Shown: positions 22,832-35,516, counted from the stretch's first letter. The stretch: DNA of 64,000 nt from Achatina immaculata (GCA_009760885.1 CM019696.1:44539358-44603357), one strand, 5' to 3'. The notes: generated from the letters alone by a model not told the origin. A program made the numbers and translations.

Positions 22832-25800
22832 TAACACTTCTGAGACACTTCTTTGCCAGAACTCACGTCTGAACTGTTTCAGAGCTTGAGTTCTCCACAT
22901 GATGGTGGCAGCTGGACAGCTTGTTTTTGTATTATGAGTTTTTATTATTCAGTGAACCTGGATGATTGGAGCAAACAACATATTCTGACAAGCTTGCGCA
23001 CTATTGTAGAATATGCATAACAGATGAGATATGATGACACTTGAAACCTGCCGCTAGCTTCTGTCTCACAAAGGTTGAATGAATATCTTACCCTGCATTG
23101 TTTGCTGCTCAGCGCTGTCTGAGCTGATGATAATACTCTTGATGCTGAGGACAATATTTCATATTAATAAGTGATACTTCTTCAGGGTTAAATATGTCCT
23201 CCACGAATTCTCTAGGTCAGAGGGTATTCTGTAATAAGAATCCATAATCCAAACAAAATTTTGTTTTAATCATCGCTGAAATTAGATCAGAATGTTTCTG
23301 AGTTTGGTCCACAGAAGTCACAATCTTGACTGTTTAAAAACAAGTCATGATCAGAGCTGTGACAGAAGTCACAGTGTGACATGTAAGTGAGGTCAAGCTT
23401 TAGTCTTCCATAAACACAGACAAAGTTCACTTGAACCTGTAGGCAGCCATTACAAAAAAAAAAAAAAAACATCCTTGATCTGAAAATCCAAAATGCTGCA
23501 AAATCTAAAACTTTTCTGAGCATGACATGACACCGCAGGCGGATAATTCCACACCAGAACTCGCGTGAGGAGCAGCTGTGACAAAACAGGCACATGACAA
23601 ACTATTTAGCAGTCCAGCGGGAAAAGCAATCCTCTCAGTCCCTCTCAGCTTTGATATATCTTTTCCATTCATGCTCAGATTCACCCCACTCATGGATCTC
23701 TTTCGATGATAAGCTCTTGATGCAGAGGTAGCGAATTACTGCTTGATGAGAAATGTTATCCGTTTTCTCAATTTCTGCCACCCCTTACCACTTCAGTAGC
23801 CTGTAAAAAAGATTGGTTGCAGTTATTTTCTTGAAACTTGGTATTTAATCATTAACCTGATCTACAAATGCACCTAATATCAACTGTGTGTTTCAAGTAT
23901 TTGTATCTTGTGCCGAGAACTTATCAGTCACCCGTCGTATGTTGAAAAGGTTAAAAAAAAAGCCTGCAGATACCCCAGTGGGTAGCAGTGATAAAATGAA
24001 ACATTTTGTTTATCTGTAATACAGAAAGTCAAACTTTTGGGTGAACAGGACAAAGATATACTCATAAGATATACTTGTTTCATGCACAAAATTATTAAAA
24101 TGTTGTATAAAATTATAAGGCATAGTGGAAATATAAATGAAATTTGTAATTACACTTGGGTCCCAACCCAAAAATATCTCATTTTATTTATACAAATATT
24201 CCAAAATCTGAAAAAATCTGAAAAAATCTGAAATCCGAAAAACTTCAGGTCTGGAGCATTTTAGAATTGGGATGCTCAGACTGTGTTTGTTAACATGGCT
24301 GTTATTTTTGTGAAGTTTTTTCCTTTGTTTTTTAGTTCATTAGTCAGCAGCTTCCTTTCTTTTCTCTTCTTTAAACTGATGATGAAGTTCGTCATTACTT
24401 GAACTTTGCCTAATCATGTGTCACTGCAGTACCACGTAATATGTTTGATGTACTTTACAAGGCCATACTTTATGTATTTATTTATATATGTTTGTTGTTC
24501 TTTTGAATGTGGATGTAACAAAGTGTACAAATTGCTTTTTTATTCCCCTTTACTTTAAGCTGTGCTTTCTACTCTAATTTCGACTTTTAACCAGAGTTCT
24601 CTCTCTTTCATCACAAAAGGAACAAAAAGTAATGAAATTACTGACAAATGGTTTTGAAATGAGGGGACTGAACTCTGTTTTTTCGAAACTTTTGATTTAG
24701 AGTAGAAATGTTGCACAGTGGATCTGGTAAACTGATAATACTTTGTCATGCAGGTTTAGTTTAACTCCACATTTAGACTGGAATGTTCACTGTGTGGACC
24801 AGCTTGTATTTAGTGATACATAATATCTCATCTACATTATATTGTTGCATCGAGAAATTAAGATATCTGTACATACCACAAGCACATACCTGCTCATGCC
24901 TTCACAGAGTAATTTTACATGTATATGGTATGTTTGTTGATCTTCTTGTGACCATAATTTGTTGGATTACAACATTTTGACTTGCTTACTAGGGTAAGAT
25001 TTTTGTTACAAGTGAATATGTTACAACAATATGCAAATGAGGCATACAGGAACAATGTTGAAATCTTGTGTAAATACTTGAAGATATTTATTTCGTCAAG
25101 TTATTCAGATTTTTATGCTGATGGAGTAACCAAGTGGGGCAATATTAAAGGTAGATGGGTTCATTATCACCTCATTTTTGTTGTGGTTATCATCAACATT
25201 ATCACAGTTTCTTTGTCAGACTTATCCACAGTTTTTCTCCACCTTCCTTTCTTCTTATCCTTTCTTCCCCCCCCCCCCCCAACACAGCAACTAACAGCTG
25301 ACTGCTTGCTTCAAGGTTACTCAACCAGACCAACCCCTCCCAGTTGTGCCCCCTGGAGGTAGACCATAGTCAGGAAGAACGAAAAAAAAGGAATTAAGCA
25401 GAAAGCAAAACCAGGTCCCAAAATTTAAGCCATGTTGAAGATAGATGTGTAGTACTGAAAGGCTCAGATATCACAGCCTAGCTACAAAATGTGACACATT
25501 GCAGCCAACAACAAAATGTGACACAGTGCAGCCAACAGCAAAATGCAGAGCAACCTTTCACATAATACTCCAGGTTGAGAAGCTCTGACAGGAATAAATA
25601 ATTTTTCTGTTGAGAAACATCAGTTTTGCTGCTGAGATAAACTATGTAAATAAAACTACTTTCATGACTGGCTACATTATTTGTTTGCCACTTCAGAAAG
25701 GCTGTGATGTCATGTTTAAAAATAGACATGACAAAAATTGTCCTCATCTTGTTCTTATCTTATAATTTCTTTTTTTTTTTTATCCCCACAATGCCTGAGA

Positions 25801-26100
25801 AACTCCAAACACGTTTTCATCAACATTTTCATGAGCAGCTTCAAGTAATGTTAATTGTGTGTCATCTGTGACATTCATCATTCCATGATCAGTTTAAAAA
25901 TTTATAAATGGAAATCTAGCACAGCTTTTGCTGAAGGGGCAGGTAAGTTTCTTAGGCTGAGCTGGATTTTATAATCAAGGATTACAAGATTATCAGAGAG
26001 AGTAACTTAAAGATTTCTTAAACATTTTAGATTTACACAACTTTACACCACTCTTTGACATTTTTTTTTTAGTTTGAAAACCATATTCCGGACATTTGGA
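22832..26100 (+). other. AFAP1-like 3' UTR and downstream non-coding sequence
   Basis: No convincing coding exon is seen. ATTAAA at 24094-24099 and AATAAA at 25593-25598 are candidate poly(A) signals, with no evidence for use of either. There is a short C tract near 25267-25280 and two to three copies of a 31-bp unit (acaaaatgtgacacattgca) near 25484-25545. Confidence 0.35.
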
Positions 26101-26104
26101 AGCT

Positions 26105-26450
26105 TTCATAGCTGTACTCAGTACCTCACCAGATGTCATCCAAGCTGTAACTGATATCTCACCTGATATCATACTAACTGTGCTTGATATCTCATTTCAT
26201 CCCAACTGTACCTGCTATCTCACCTCATGTCATGCTAACTATACCTGTTATCTCACTTAATGTCATGCCAACTGTACCTGCTATCTCACATGATATCTAT
26301 TTGACTGTATTTGGTTCTCACAAGATGTCATCACAGCCATACTTGACATTTCATCTTATGTCATTCCAATTCAACCTTATATTTCAACTTATGTCATTCT
26401 AACTGTAATCTCAGCAAATGTCACTCTAACTGTACATGATATCTCACCTT
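26105..26450 (+). repeat. About 34-bp degenerate tandem repeat
   Basis: Repeats of tgtacctgctatctcacctg and atgtcatgctaac; about 9 divergent copies. Confidence 0.8.
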
Positions 26451-26667
26451 GTTTGTTCAGTGTTTGTTTGAAAAATGGCTTCATTGCAGTCATGAGATTC
26501 CCATATTTGCTTGGTCCTCGTTTACCACCTCAGAATGGGTGTCGAGGCAGCACAGACCTCTCCCAGCTCCTGTGCCAGTTCCCATGTTAGATTTCCTGCA
26601 GGCAATAGTTATCTGGTCCTAATCTTTGTGCGACTTCCAACTGCTAAGTGATTTTTAACGTGTGCAA

Positions 26668-26742
26668 CAATCCATGGCCCAGGGGTTAGACATTCACCTC
26701 ATTCAGGTGCTGGAGGTTGCAGGCTTGAGCCTCATCAGAAGC
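26668..26742 (+). mobile_element. Possible tRNA-derived SINE head
   Basis: Box A-like tggcccaggggttagaca and a degenerate box B (ggttgcaggcttgagcc) with a cacct..aggtg anticodon-like stem between them. No acceptor stem and no T at position 33, so it is not a functional tRNA gene. Confidence 0.45.
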
Positions 26743-26762
26743 AGCAGGGATTTTTTTTCTTG

Positions 26763-27490
26763 TGAATCTTCTTACGTCTCACATCCTTCCCGCGCTGTTA
26801 AACGTCACATAGGACTCGCATGGTAGTTTGCAAAGTTTTTCTGTTTTCGGCGAGCTTTTCAACTTCATCAATGGATTATATGCCTACTAATTTGGCCTCT
26901 CTTAACAATGAGTTTCATGTGGTCAGCCTCTTTTTTATCTTCTGCCTGTTGTGTTCCACTTGATAGCTTGTTTTGGGATTCTCTGATTGTTTCTTCTCAT
27001 CAAGTGACCAACATATGTCCATCTCCTTTTCCTGATCACCCATGAGACTGGTTGTTGTTCACTCCTGTGTCTTATCTCTGCATTGTTCTTGAATTCAAAC
27101 CACTTTATACAGAGTATATTCCTCAGGCATTTGTTTTCAAGTCTAATTTGTTTTCTGTTTATTTAATTATTTTCCAACTTTCACATAATAAATAAGAGTG
27201 ACTTTTACATTTGAATTGAAGAGTCTTAGCTTTGTTTTCATGCTTATAACTTTTGAGTGTCATATGTTCTCAAGATTTGTTAAGGTCAGTGCTGCTTTTG
27301 CAATTCTTATTCTAACTTTCTTTCTGTGGTCACCATCCTGGTCTATGTAGCTGCCGAAGTATGCAAAGTAAAGTTGGTTTACTTCTTCAACAACTGTTCC
27401 TTCTACATATATTTTTCCTTCTTGATTAATGAGAAGTTTCATTATTTTTTGTTATTTTCTTGTTAATTTCAAGTCCTATTTTATTAGCCA
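26763..27490 (-). mobile_element. LINE B (RTE-like) 3' fragment
   Basis: Minus-strand reading gives YVEGTVVEEVNQLYFAYFGS and DGDHRKKVRIRIAKAALTL, matching 43600-43740. It ends at the shared tail (plus: tcccgcgctgttaaacgtca). Confidence 0.85.
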
Positions 27491-28065
27491 GTGAATCCCC
27501 CAGCAATAAAATTCCTCTGGTCTCTGGGTAGTGGAGCTGAATGTCCATGCATCTCACCAGATGTCATGCTTATTGTTTCGCATATCGCTACATATCATCA
27601 CAACTGTACAGAGTATCTCACCTTGACCATCATCACTTTATTACCATGCCAGTTGTAGAGTGTCATAGTGACATAGGACATGCTCTTGCCTACTTTCTCA
27701 GTAAAGCTAAAAAACATTTAGTTTGCTAAAGAAACATATAGTTTACTTGTACTGTACAATAAATCTTGTGTAGAGTGCTATTCTCAGTGCTGAAAGTTAC
27801 ACATGAAATAGCAAATGCTTTTTTTTTATTAAATGAAAATTAGTTTTCTTTTGCTGATTCTTTGATTTGCTTCAAAATTTGAATTGTGCATAGAATATTG
27901 CTTAATGTAGCGGTATACAAACCAAATATGTTCAGGTTCATTTTTTTTTATCAAAATGTTACAAATATGTAGACTCTTAGAGACCTATGTAGACTCTTTG
28001 AGACCTTTTTTTATTTTTTAATTATTGTTTTCCCTGGGATCTCTTTTTGTTCTGTTTTGTTGAAA
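27491..28065. other. Intergenic, no feature recognised
   Basis: AT-rich unique sequence with T-rich tracts. Confidence 0.4.
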
Positions 28066-28315
28066 AATAAGGGATATAGACTGTATAGTTCCCAACCAAC
28101 AATAAAGGATATAGACTGTATAGTTCCCAAACAACAATAAAGGATATAGACTGTATAGTTCCCAAACAACAATAAGGGATATAGACTGTATAGTTCCCAA
28201 ACAACAATAAGGGATATAGACTGTATAGTTCCCGACCAACAATAAGGGATATAGACTGTATAGTTCCCAAACAACAATAAGGACTGCAAGTTCCCAAACA
28301 ACAATAAGGGATTCA
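28066..28315 (+). repeat. 35-bp minisatellite, left part
   Basis: The unit contains aacaacaataagggatatag and actgtatagttccca. It is the same array as 28645-29160, split by a LINE A insertion. Confidence 0.95.
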
Positions 28316-28645
28316 TTCATTCATTCATTCATTTGCATGTCCCTTGCGGAACTTTGCCTCCCAAACAGCACTCCTGTAGGCCTCTCGGTTGTGAGCAAGA
28401 TGGCCTGCTGCTGTTGCATCCATTTCCAGATCGTCAACGATGTCTTGCAGCCATCTTCGTCTTGGTCTTCCTCTTTTTCTTTTTCCCATTATGTATCCTT
28501 CCAATACGGTCTTCTCTAAATTATCATGACGTTTAATGTGTCCAAAATATTTCAGTTTTCTCTCTTTAATCCTCTTCACTAGCCAGCCTTCTTCAATATT
28601 AAGCTCTTGTAGTATAGATATATTTGTTCTTTTTTGTGTCCACGA
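28316..28645 (-). mobile_element. LINE A 3' fragment inserted in minisatellite
   Basis: On the minus strand it encodes SILQELNIEEGWLVKRIKER, LKYFGHIKRHDNLEKTVLEG, GKRKRGRPRRRWLQDIVDDL and AYRSAVWEAKFRKGHANE, followed by the TGAATGAATGAA tail (plus: ttcattcattcatt). The 5'-truncation junction shares GATAT with the array. Confidence 0.92.
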
Positions 28646-29160
28646 TATAGACTGTATAGTTCCCAAACAACAATAATGGATATAGATGATATAGTTCCCA
28701 AACAACAATAAGGGATGTAGACTGTATAGTTCCAAAACAACAATAAGGGATATAGACTGCATAGTTCCCAAACAACAATAAGGGATATAGACTGTATAGT
28801 TCCCAAATAACAATAAAGGATATAGACTGTATAGTTCCCAACCAACAATAAGGGATATAGACTGTATAGTTCCCAACCAACAATAAAGGATATAGACTGT
28901 ATAGTTCCCAACCAACAATAAGGGATATAGACTGCATAGTTCCCAAACAACAATAAGGGATATAGACTGTATAGTTCCCAAATAACAATAAAGGATATAG
29001 ACTGTATAGTTCCCAACCAACAATAAGGGATATAGACTGTATAGTTCCCAAACAGCAATAAGGGATATGGACTGCATAGTTCCCAAACAACAATAAGGGA
29101 TATAGACTGCATAGTTCCAAAGCAACAATAAGTGATATAGATTGTATAGTTCCCAAGCAT
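28645..29160 (+). repeat. 35-bp minisatellite, right part
   Basis: Continuation of the aacaacaataagggatatag array, about 15 copies. Confidence 0.95.
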
Positions 29161-29534
29161 AGAATTGTGTCATTGTATATGTTGAAGTATTCTGTAGAAG
29201 ATTATTGGCTTGAAATCCAGTAATAGTCTTTTCTTTTTTTTTAATGATTTTTTTATCAGCTTTTACACTTTCTTAATGAAGTACCTCAATATTTATCTCT
29301 ATATTTTATATGTTTCACAAAGATTATATTTCTTATAATTATGTTGTTTTTTTTGTCTCAGCAAGTTTTATGGGTTTTTTTACACTGAAGCCACTGTTTG
29401 GATTCTCCATAATTTCTAATGCACATAGAAATTGACAAAGTTAAAATTTTAACTGGACTAAATTAAAAATTTGGTCTGAAATTTGTGACAGGAGTTTGGG
29501 CAAGGTGTGTTATCATGAACTGGTTTAGTTTACC
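29161..29534. other. Intergenic, no feature recognised
   Basis: T-rich unique sequence. Confidence 0.4.
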
Positions 29535-30055
29535 AATCAGGCCTGGCATAAGTTTGCTAACCAGGCCTGGCATAAGTTTACTAACCAAGTCTGGCATAAG
29601 TTTACTAACCAGGCCTGGCATAAGTTTACTAACCAAGCCTGGCATAAGTTTACTAACCAAGTCTGGCATAAGTTTACTAACCAAGCCTGGCATAAGTTTA
29701 CTAACCAGGCCTGGCATAAGTTTACTAACCAGGCCTGGCATAAGTTTGCTAACCAGGCCTGGCATAAGTTTACTAACCAGGCCTGGCATAAGTTTACTAA
29801 CCAAGCCTGGCATAAGTTTACTAACCAAGTCTGGCATAAGTTTACTAACCAGGCCTGGCATAAGTTTACTAACCAAGTCTGGCATAAGTTTACTAACCAA
29901 GCCTGGCATAAGTTTACTAACCAAGTCTGGCATAAGTTTACTAACCAAGCCTGGCATAAGTTTACTAACCAAGTCTGGCATAAGTTTACTAACCAGGCCT
30001 GGCATAAGTTTACTAACCAGGCCTGGCATAAGTTTACTAACCAAGTCTGGCATAT
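29535..30055 (+). repeat. 24-bp minisatellite, about 22 copies
   Basis: The unit is ctaaccaggcctggcataag plus ttta, with accaagcctgg and accaagtctgg variants. Confidence 0.97.
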
Positions 30056-30362
30056 AAATTAGTTCAGTAACCAGTCTTGGCATATAAATAAGTTCAATAA
30101 CCAGGCCTGGCATATAAAAAAGTTCAATAACCAGGCCTGGCATATAAAAAAGTTCAATAACCAGGCCTGGCATATAAATAAGTTCAATAACCAGGCCTGG
30201 CTTATAAATAAGTTCAATAACCAGGCCTGGCATATAAATAAGTTCAATAACCAGGCCTGGCATATAAATAAGTTCAATAACCAGGCCTGGCATATAAATA
30301 AGTTCAATAACCAGGCCTGGCATATAAATAAGTTCAATAACCAGGCCTGGCATATAAATAAA
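30056..30362 (+). repeat. 30-bp minisatellite, about 10 copies, sharing the 24-bp core
   Basis: The unit is ataaccaggcctggcatata plus aataagttca. It shares aaccaggcctggcata with the adjacent 24-bp array. Confidence 0.97.
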
Positions 30363-30764
30363 TTCAGTAACTAATATTTTTTTTAAAAGGCATTCCAGTA
30401 ATATTGTTACAATACAGCCAAAAAAAGATCTGAAAAATGGTGAGAAAAATGTCTCAGTACATCAGATTTGACATTTGATTGTTACTGGTTCTTTGCTACA
30501 TTTTGCTCCTTTGTTTTAGTTTAGCATTCCACTTTTTGTACATTTTGTTTAAAACCAGTTCCATAATGTGTTTTCTCATATTAATCTCATGATTAAGGGC
30601 CTTTCTTGGTACTCTACTGAGAATTTACTTGTTACATGAAGCAGTTCTTTTTGAAAACATGAAAAATATTTGAGTCTGTCAGCAGCAAGTTAAGAAGTTG
30701 AAATAAAATGTGATAGTTTTTTTTTTAAAGGTGTTTCTTCTTGGCCAGTTTCAGTCATACACTG
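30363..30764. other. Intergenic, no feature recognised
   Basis: AT-rich unique sequence. Confidence 0.4.
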
Positions 30765-31062
30765 TTACATCAGTCATGCACTTTGTTACATCAGTCACAC
30801 ACTTCATTACATCAGTCATACACTTTGCCACATCAGTCACACACTTTACTACATTAGCCAAACCCTTTGTTACATCAGTTATACACTTTGCTACATCAGT
30901 CATACACTTTGCTACTTCAGTCAGACAGTTTGCTACATCAGTTGTACACTTTGCTACATCAGTCAAACAATTTGCTACATCAGTCACACACTTTGTTACA
31001 TTAGTCACATGTTGCTACACTAGTCACACACCATGTTACATCAGTTATACATTTTGTTATGT
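30765..31062 (+). repeat. 21-bp minisatellite, about 14 copies
   Basis: The unit is gctacatcagtcatacactt plus t. Confidence 0.95.
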
Positions 31063-32145
31063 GCCATATTTTTCAAGTTCCCATGTTTTTTCTTCAGTTT
31101 GTTATGTACCACGGATACAGGGCAGTATTTAGGAAACATTATGTTGCTGATGTGAATAAAGTTACATTCAGATGTGGATATTGTTACATTTTGAGGCTGA
31201 GGATAATTAGTTTATGATAACAGTGCCTTGCATACTGTAAGAAATTTTAACCCAGTCATTCAGTTTATCATGGGACTTGTCCGGCAGATAAAAAAAAAAA
31301 ATGGAACTGGTGACCACAACTTCACAACTTAATAAAAGCAATGACATTGTCATATTTAAAATAATTTAATAATGACTAGATGCCAGAGATTTTGAGGAGA
31401 TGACATACTAGACTTCAGGACATCTTGAGTGTCACATTAAAATCAGGTTACATTATTTATCTGTCACGTTAGAATCAGGTCATCTTTTCCATCATAATAT
31501 AATCAGGTCACCTTGTTTGTCACATTAGGATGAGGTCACCTTGTTTGTCACATTAGGATGAGGTCACCTTGTTTGTCACATTAGGATGAGGTCATTTTAT
31601 TAGAATGATTGTTTTCATTCCTTTCTATTGTACTGTTCTTACAATTCCAAGGAGCACACTTTACAAGCACAATAGTCTTGTCTTGATATAGATCTTTAGT
31701 ACATGATTGTTGTATATCTTTAGTCCAGGCTTGAAATGGATCTTTAATTCAGGCTTGAGATGGATCTTTAGTTCAGGCTTGAGATGTATCTATCTGATAT
31801 CTAAAGCTCTGAAACTGACCAAACTTGAATAACAAAAACCAAGTGATACAAGCCTTATCATTGGCTGTAGGACTTAAGAGAATCTCATTAAATAAACAAG
31901 AGAATGTCTTTAAATAAACCAGAGATAGTCTCAGAACAGTTTGCAATTCTTGACATAGTTCACTACATGCTGTTTGTCATTAAGTTGTTTGTAAATGCAT
32001 AAAACTGTTTGTATGTTTGGACTTCCCACAGGACCATCTTTGGTGTGAATACCAGTGCTTCTTTTTTTTTAATATAACGAATGTTTGAACTAAATTCAAC
32101 AAAAAAAGAAAATAAATCATCAATAACATGGAAATTTGTTGTCTG
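31063..32145. other. Intergenic with short tandem repeats
   Basis: Two minor arrays: a 28-bp unit (tgtttgtcacattaggatga) at 31470-31598 and a 24-bp unit (cttgagatggatctttagtt) at 31725-31790. Nothing else recognised. Confidence 0.6.
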
Positions 32146-32470
32146 CTTTGTTCTCTAATCTGCTGTTTGTCTGCTTTGTTCTCTAATCTGTTGTTTGTCT
32201 GCTTTGTTCTCTAATCTGTTGTTTGTCTGCTTTGTTCTCTAGTCTGTTGTTTGTCTGCTTAGTTCTCTGATCTGCTGTTTGTCTGCTTTGTTCTCTGATC
32301 TGTTGTTTGTCTGCGTTGTTCTCTAATATGTTGTTTGCTTTGTTCTCTAATCTGTTGTTTGTCTGCTTTGTTCTGTAATCTAATCTGTTGTTGTCTGCTT
32401 TTTTCTCTAATCTGTTATTCTTCCACTTTGTTCTCTAATCTGTTATTCTTCCACTTTGTTCTCTAATCTG
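32146..32470 (+). repeat. 28-bp minisatellite, about 11 copies
   Basis: The unit contains gtctgctttgttctctaatc plus tgttgttt. Confidence 0.95.
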
Positions 32471-32499
32471 TTAATTCTCCAAATTGTTTTAAAACTTCT

Positions 32500-32790
32500 G
32501 ATAGTCCAAGTCCAGCTCCTGGCCTTCTCGTGGAGGAACTGTTTAAACTGACAGGAGAAGGGGCGAAAGGCGAGTATCTGGCGTCTGAAAACCAGACGCT
32601 TCGGGTAAATGAGACTCGTTAGTCTTGGTTGGTAGCTCATCTAGGAGAAGGAAAACTCTGATTTCAAATTCCCTGCTGCCTTGTAGGGTAGGCTCTGGCC
32701 AGAGTCAAAGGCTAGTGGAGTAAATCATAAACAAACCGGTGGAAGGCAAGGGGAAACCAACACTGTACATTCCCAAGAACAATCATGACA
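32500..32790 (+). other. Repeat-like GC-richer segment of unknown origin
   Basis: Contains agctcatctaggagaaggaa and gtaggctctggccagagtca. It is less AT-rich than its surroundings and resembles the non-coding part of a dispersed element. The left breakpoint of the 1.71-kb duplication falls inside it. Confidence 0.3.
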
Positions 32791-33007
32791 ATCATGAATC
32801 GAATTATTTATTTTATTCTATGTCTATTGTTTTATCTGTTTTTTTTTAAATCTGATACAAAATAGACAACAGATTTGAGAACAAACTTCTGGTTTATTTA
32901 TTTTATTCTATATCTATTGTTTTATTTTTTTTTCTGAATTCTGATACAAAATAGACAATAGATTTGAGAACAAACTTCTGGTCCTGTATTTTGTTTTATA
33001 ATCTCTA

Positions 33008-33455
33008 GTTTGTTTGTTTATTGAACCTATCTTGTTATATGGAAGTGAATCATGGACAATAGACAGGTCTGCACAAAAGTCATTGGAAGCAGCAGAAATG
33101 TGGTTTATTAGAAGAATGTTGCGAATCCCCTGGACAGCAAAAATAACTAATGAAGAATGTAGGAGAAGAGGTGGAGAGACAACAAATCTTGTCAAAAAGA
33201 TAAGAGAGAAACAATGTACTTTCATAGGACATGCAATGAGAAGAGGGGGCATTGAAAATATTATAACAACAGGAAAAATAGAAGGAAGAAGATCAAGAGG
33301 AAGATCAAGAGAAATGATACTGGACATTCTGATGGGATGGTGTGAGAGGAGATGACCAACTGAGCTGATGGCCTGCATGAAGGATCGTGTACACTGGAGA
33401 AGCATAATAGCCAATACCAGTTGGCGTGGCACATGATGATGATGATGAGTTTGTT
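33008..33455 (+). mobile_element. LINE C (RTE-like) 3' fragment, copy 1
   Basis: Open frame 33014-33355 reads FIEPILLYGSESWTIDRSAQ, EMWFIRRMLRIPWTAKITNE, TFIGHAMRRGGIENI and KIEGRRSRGRSREMI, the C-terminal region of an RTE-type retrotransposon protein. It ends in a gatgatgatgatg tail. Confidence 0.88.
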
Positions 33456-33804
33456 TGTTGGGTATGCTATCTAAATTAGTCATTCAAATAGCCCATGAAC
33501 AGAAGGAAAGATGGAGGAAAATATGTTAATAAAAAATGAGTTGCCAAGTAAGAATGAGAAAGATTAGACATGAATAAAAAAGTTAGTATGTTTCAGACTC
33601 CAAGAGTTAAATCTAAAATATTCACATACTCAATTAACAAGGAAGCTTTTCTATCCATAAACTTATGAAACTTGTGGATTTTTGTGAACTGGGCATTCAG
33701 TCTTACAGAAAGTTTCTTGTGGCTTTCTAGTGCTGCTCTGGTGGCCATTTTCAAATGTGAGTTTTTGTACTCAGAACTAAAATGGTTGGAACATTATCAC
33801 TTCT

Positions 33805-34105
33805 ACCTGTCTTCTGTTGTATTTAATTCTTTCTACCTGTCTTCTGCAGTGTTTAATTCCTTCTACCTGTCTTCTGCTGTGTTTAATTCCTTCTACCTGT
33901 TTTCTGTTGTGTTTAATTCCTTCTACCTGTCTTCTGTTGTGTTTAATTCCTTCTACCTGTCTTCTGCTGTGTTTAATTCCTTCTACCTGTCTTCTGTTGT
34001 GTTTAATTCCTTCTACCTGTCTTCTGCTGTGTTTAATTCCTTCTACCTGTCTTCTGTTGTGTTTAATTCCTTCTACCTGTCTTCTGTTGTGTTTAATTCC
34101 TTCCC
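33805..34105 (+). repeat. 30-bp minisatellite, 10 copies (copy 1)
   Basis: The unit contains ccttctacctgtcttctgtt plus gtgtttaatt. Confidence 0.97.
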
Positions 34106-34174
34106 AGGTAACCATTTTCTGCTATTTTGATGCAGAAGTTCATGAAAAAGGCTTATGAAAGTATCATACTCATT

Positions 34175-34380
34175 TGTTCTCAAGGCCAGCACTTGTTTGT
34201 TCAAAAGACCAGCACTTGTTTACTTGTTTGTTCAAAAGACCAGCACTTGTTTACTTGTTTGTTCAAAAGACCAGCAATTGTTTACTTGTTTGTTCAAAAG
34301 GCCAGCATTTGTGTTTTCAAAAGACCAGCACTTGTTTACTTGTTTGTTCACAAGACCAGCACTTGTTTACTTGTTTGTTC
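34175..34380 (+). repeat. 23/31-bp minisatellite, short copy
   Basis: The unit is cagcacttgtttgttcaaaa plus gac, or the same with tacttgtt inserted. It ends abruptly at the duplication junction. Confidence 0.95.
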
Positions 34381-34719
34381 CCTGCTGCCTTGTAGGGTAG
34401 GCTCTGGCCAGAGTCAAAGGCTAGTGGAGTAAATCATAAACAAACCGGTGGAAGGCAAGGGGAAACCAACACTGTACATTCCCAAGAACAATCATGACAA
34501 TCATGAATCGAATTATTTATTTTATTCTATGTCTATTGTTTTATCTGTTTTTTTTTAAATCTGATACAAAATAGACAACAGATTTGAGAACAAACTTCTG
34601 GTTTATTTATTTTATTCTATATCTATTGTTTTATCTGTTTTTTTTTAAATCTGATACAAAATAGACAATAGATTTGAGAACAAACTTCTGGTCCTGTATT
34701 TTGTTTTATAATCTCTAGT

Positions 34720-35165
34720 TTGTTGTTTGTTTATTGAACCTATCTTGTTATATGGAAGTGAATCATGGACAATAGACAGGTCTGCACAAAAGTCATTGGA
34801 AGCAGCAGAAATGTGGTTTATTAGAAGAATGTTGCGAATCCCCTGGACAGCAAAAATAACTAATGAAGAATGTAGGAGAAGAGGTGGAGAGACAACAAAT
34901 CTTGTCAAAAAGATAAGAGAGAAACAATGTACTTTCATAGGACATGCAATGAGAAGAGGGGGCATTGAAAATATTATAACAACAGGAAAAATAGAAGGAA
35001 GAAGATCAAGAGGAAGATCAAGAGAAATGATACTGGACATTCTGATGGGATGGTGTGAGAGGAGATGACCAACTGAGCTGATGGCCTGCATGAAGGATCG
35101 TGTACACTGGAGAAGCATAATAGCCAATACCAGTTGGCGTGGCACATGATGATGATGATGAGTTT
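34720..35165 (+). mobile_element. LINE C (RTE-like) 3' fragment, copy 2
   Basis: Duplicate of 33008-33455 with the same open frame (34727-35068) and gatgatgatgatg tail. Confidence 0.88.
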
Positions 35166-35516
35166 GTTTGTTGGGTATGCTATCTAAATTAGTCATTCAA
35201 ATAGCCCATGAACAGAAGGAAAGATGGAGGAAAATATGTTAATAAAAAATGAGTTGCCAAGTAAGAATGAGAAAGATTAGACATGAATAAAAAAGTTAGT
35301 ATGTTTCAGACTCCAAGAGTTAAATCTAAATATTCACATACTCAATTAACAAGGAAGCTTTTCTATCCATAAACTTATGAAACTTGTGGATTTTTGTGAA
35401 CTGGGCATTCAGTCTTACAGAAAGTTTCTTGTGGCTTTCTAGTGCTGCTCTGGTGGCCATTTTCAAATGTGAGTTTTTGTACTCAGAACTAAAATGGTTG
35501 GAACATTATCACTTCT

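Larger units (their letters stand above)
32669..34380 (+). repeat. 1.71-kb tandem duplication, copy 1
   Basis: Nearly identical to 34378-36092, including a LINE C fragment and two minisatellites. The offset is 1,709-1,713 bp with small indels. Confidence 0.95.

Noticed and set aside
28325..29173. Possible fusion of a repeat protein to a C-terminal GKRKRGRP domain
   Set aside because: The frame joins a minisatellite to a truncated LINE A end inserted into it. It is a chance read-through.
29463..30353. 296-residue open frame with MPGLVSKL repeats
   Set aside because: Translation of the 24- and 30-bp arrays on the minus strand, with no gene context.
32914..33483. 189-residue minus-strand open frame (and its duplicate at 34645-35196)
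   Set aside because: Antisense shadow of the LINE C C-terminal frame, which has recognisable RTE-type motifs on the plus strand.
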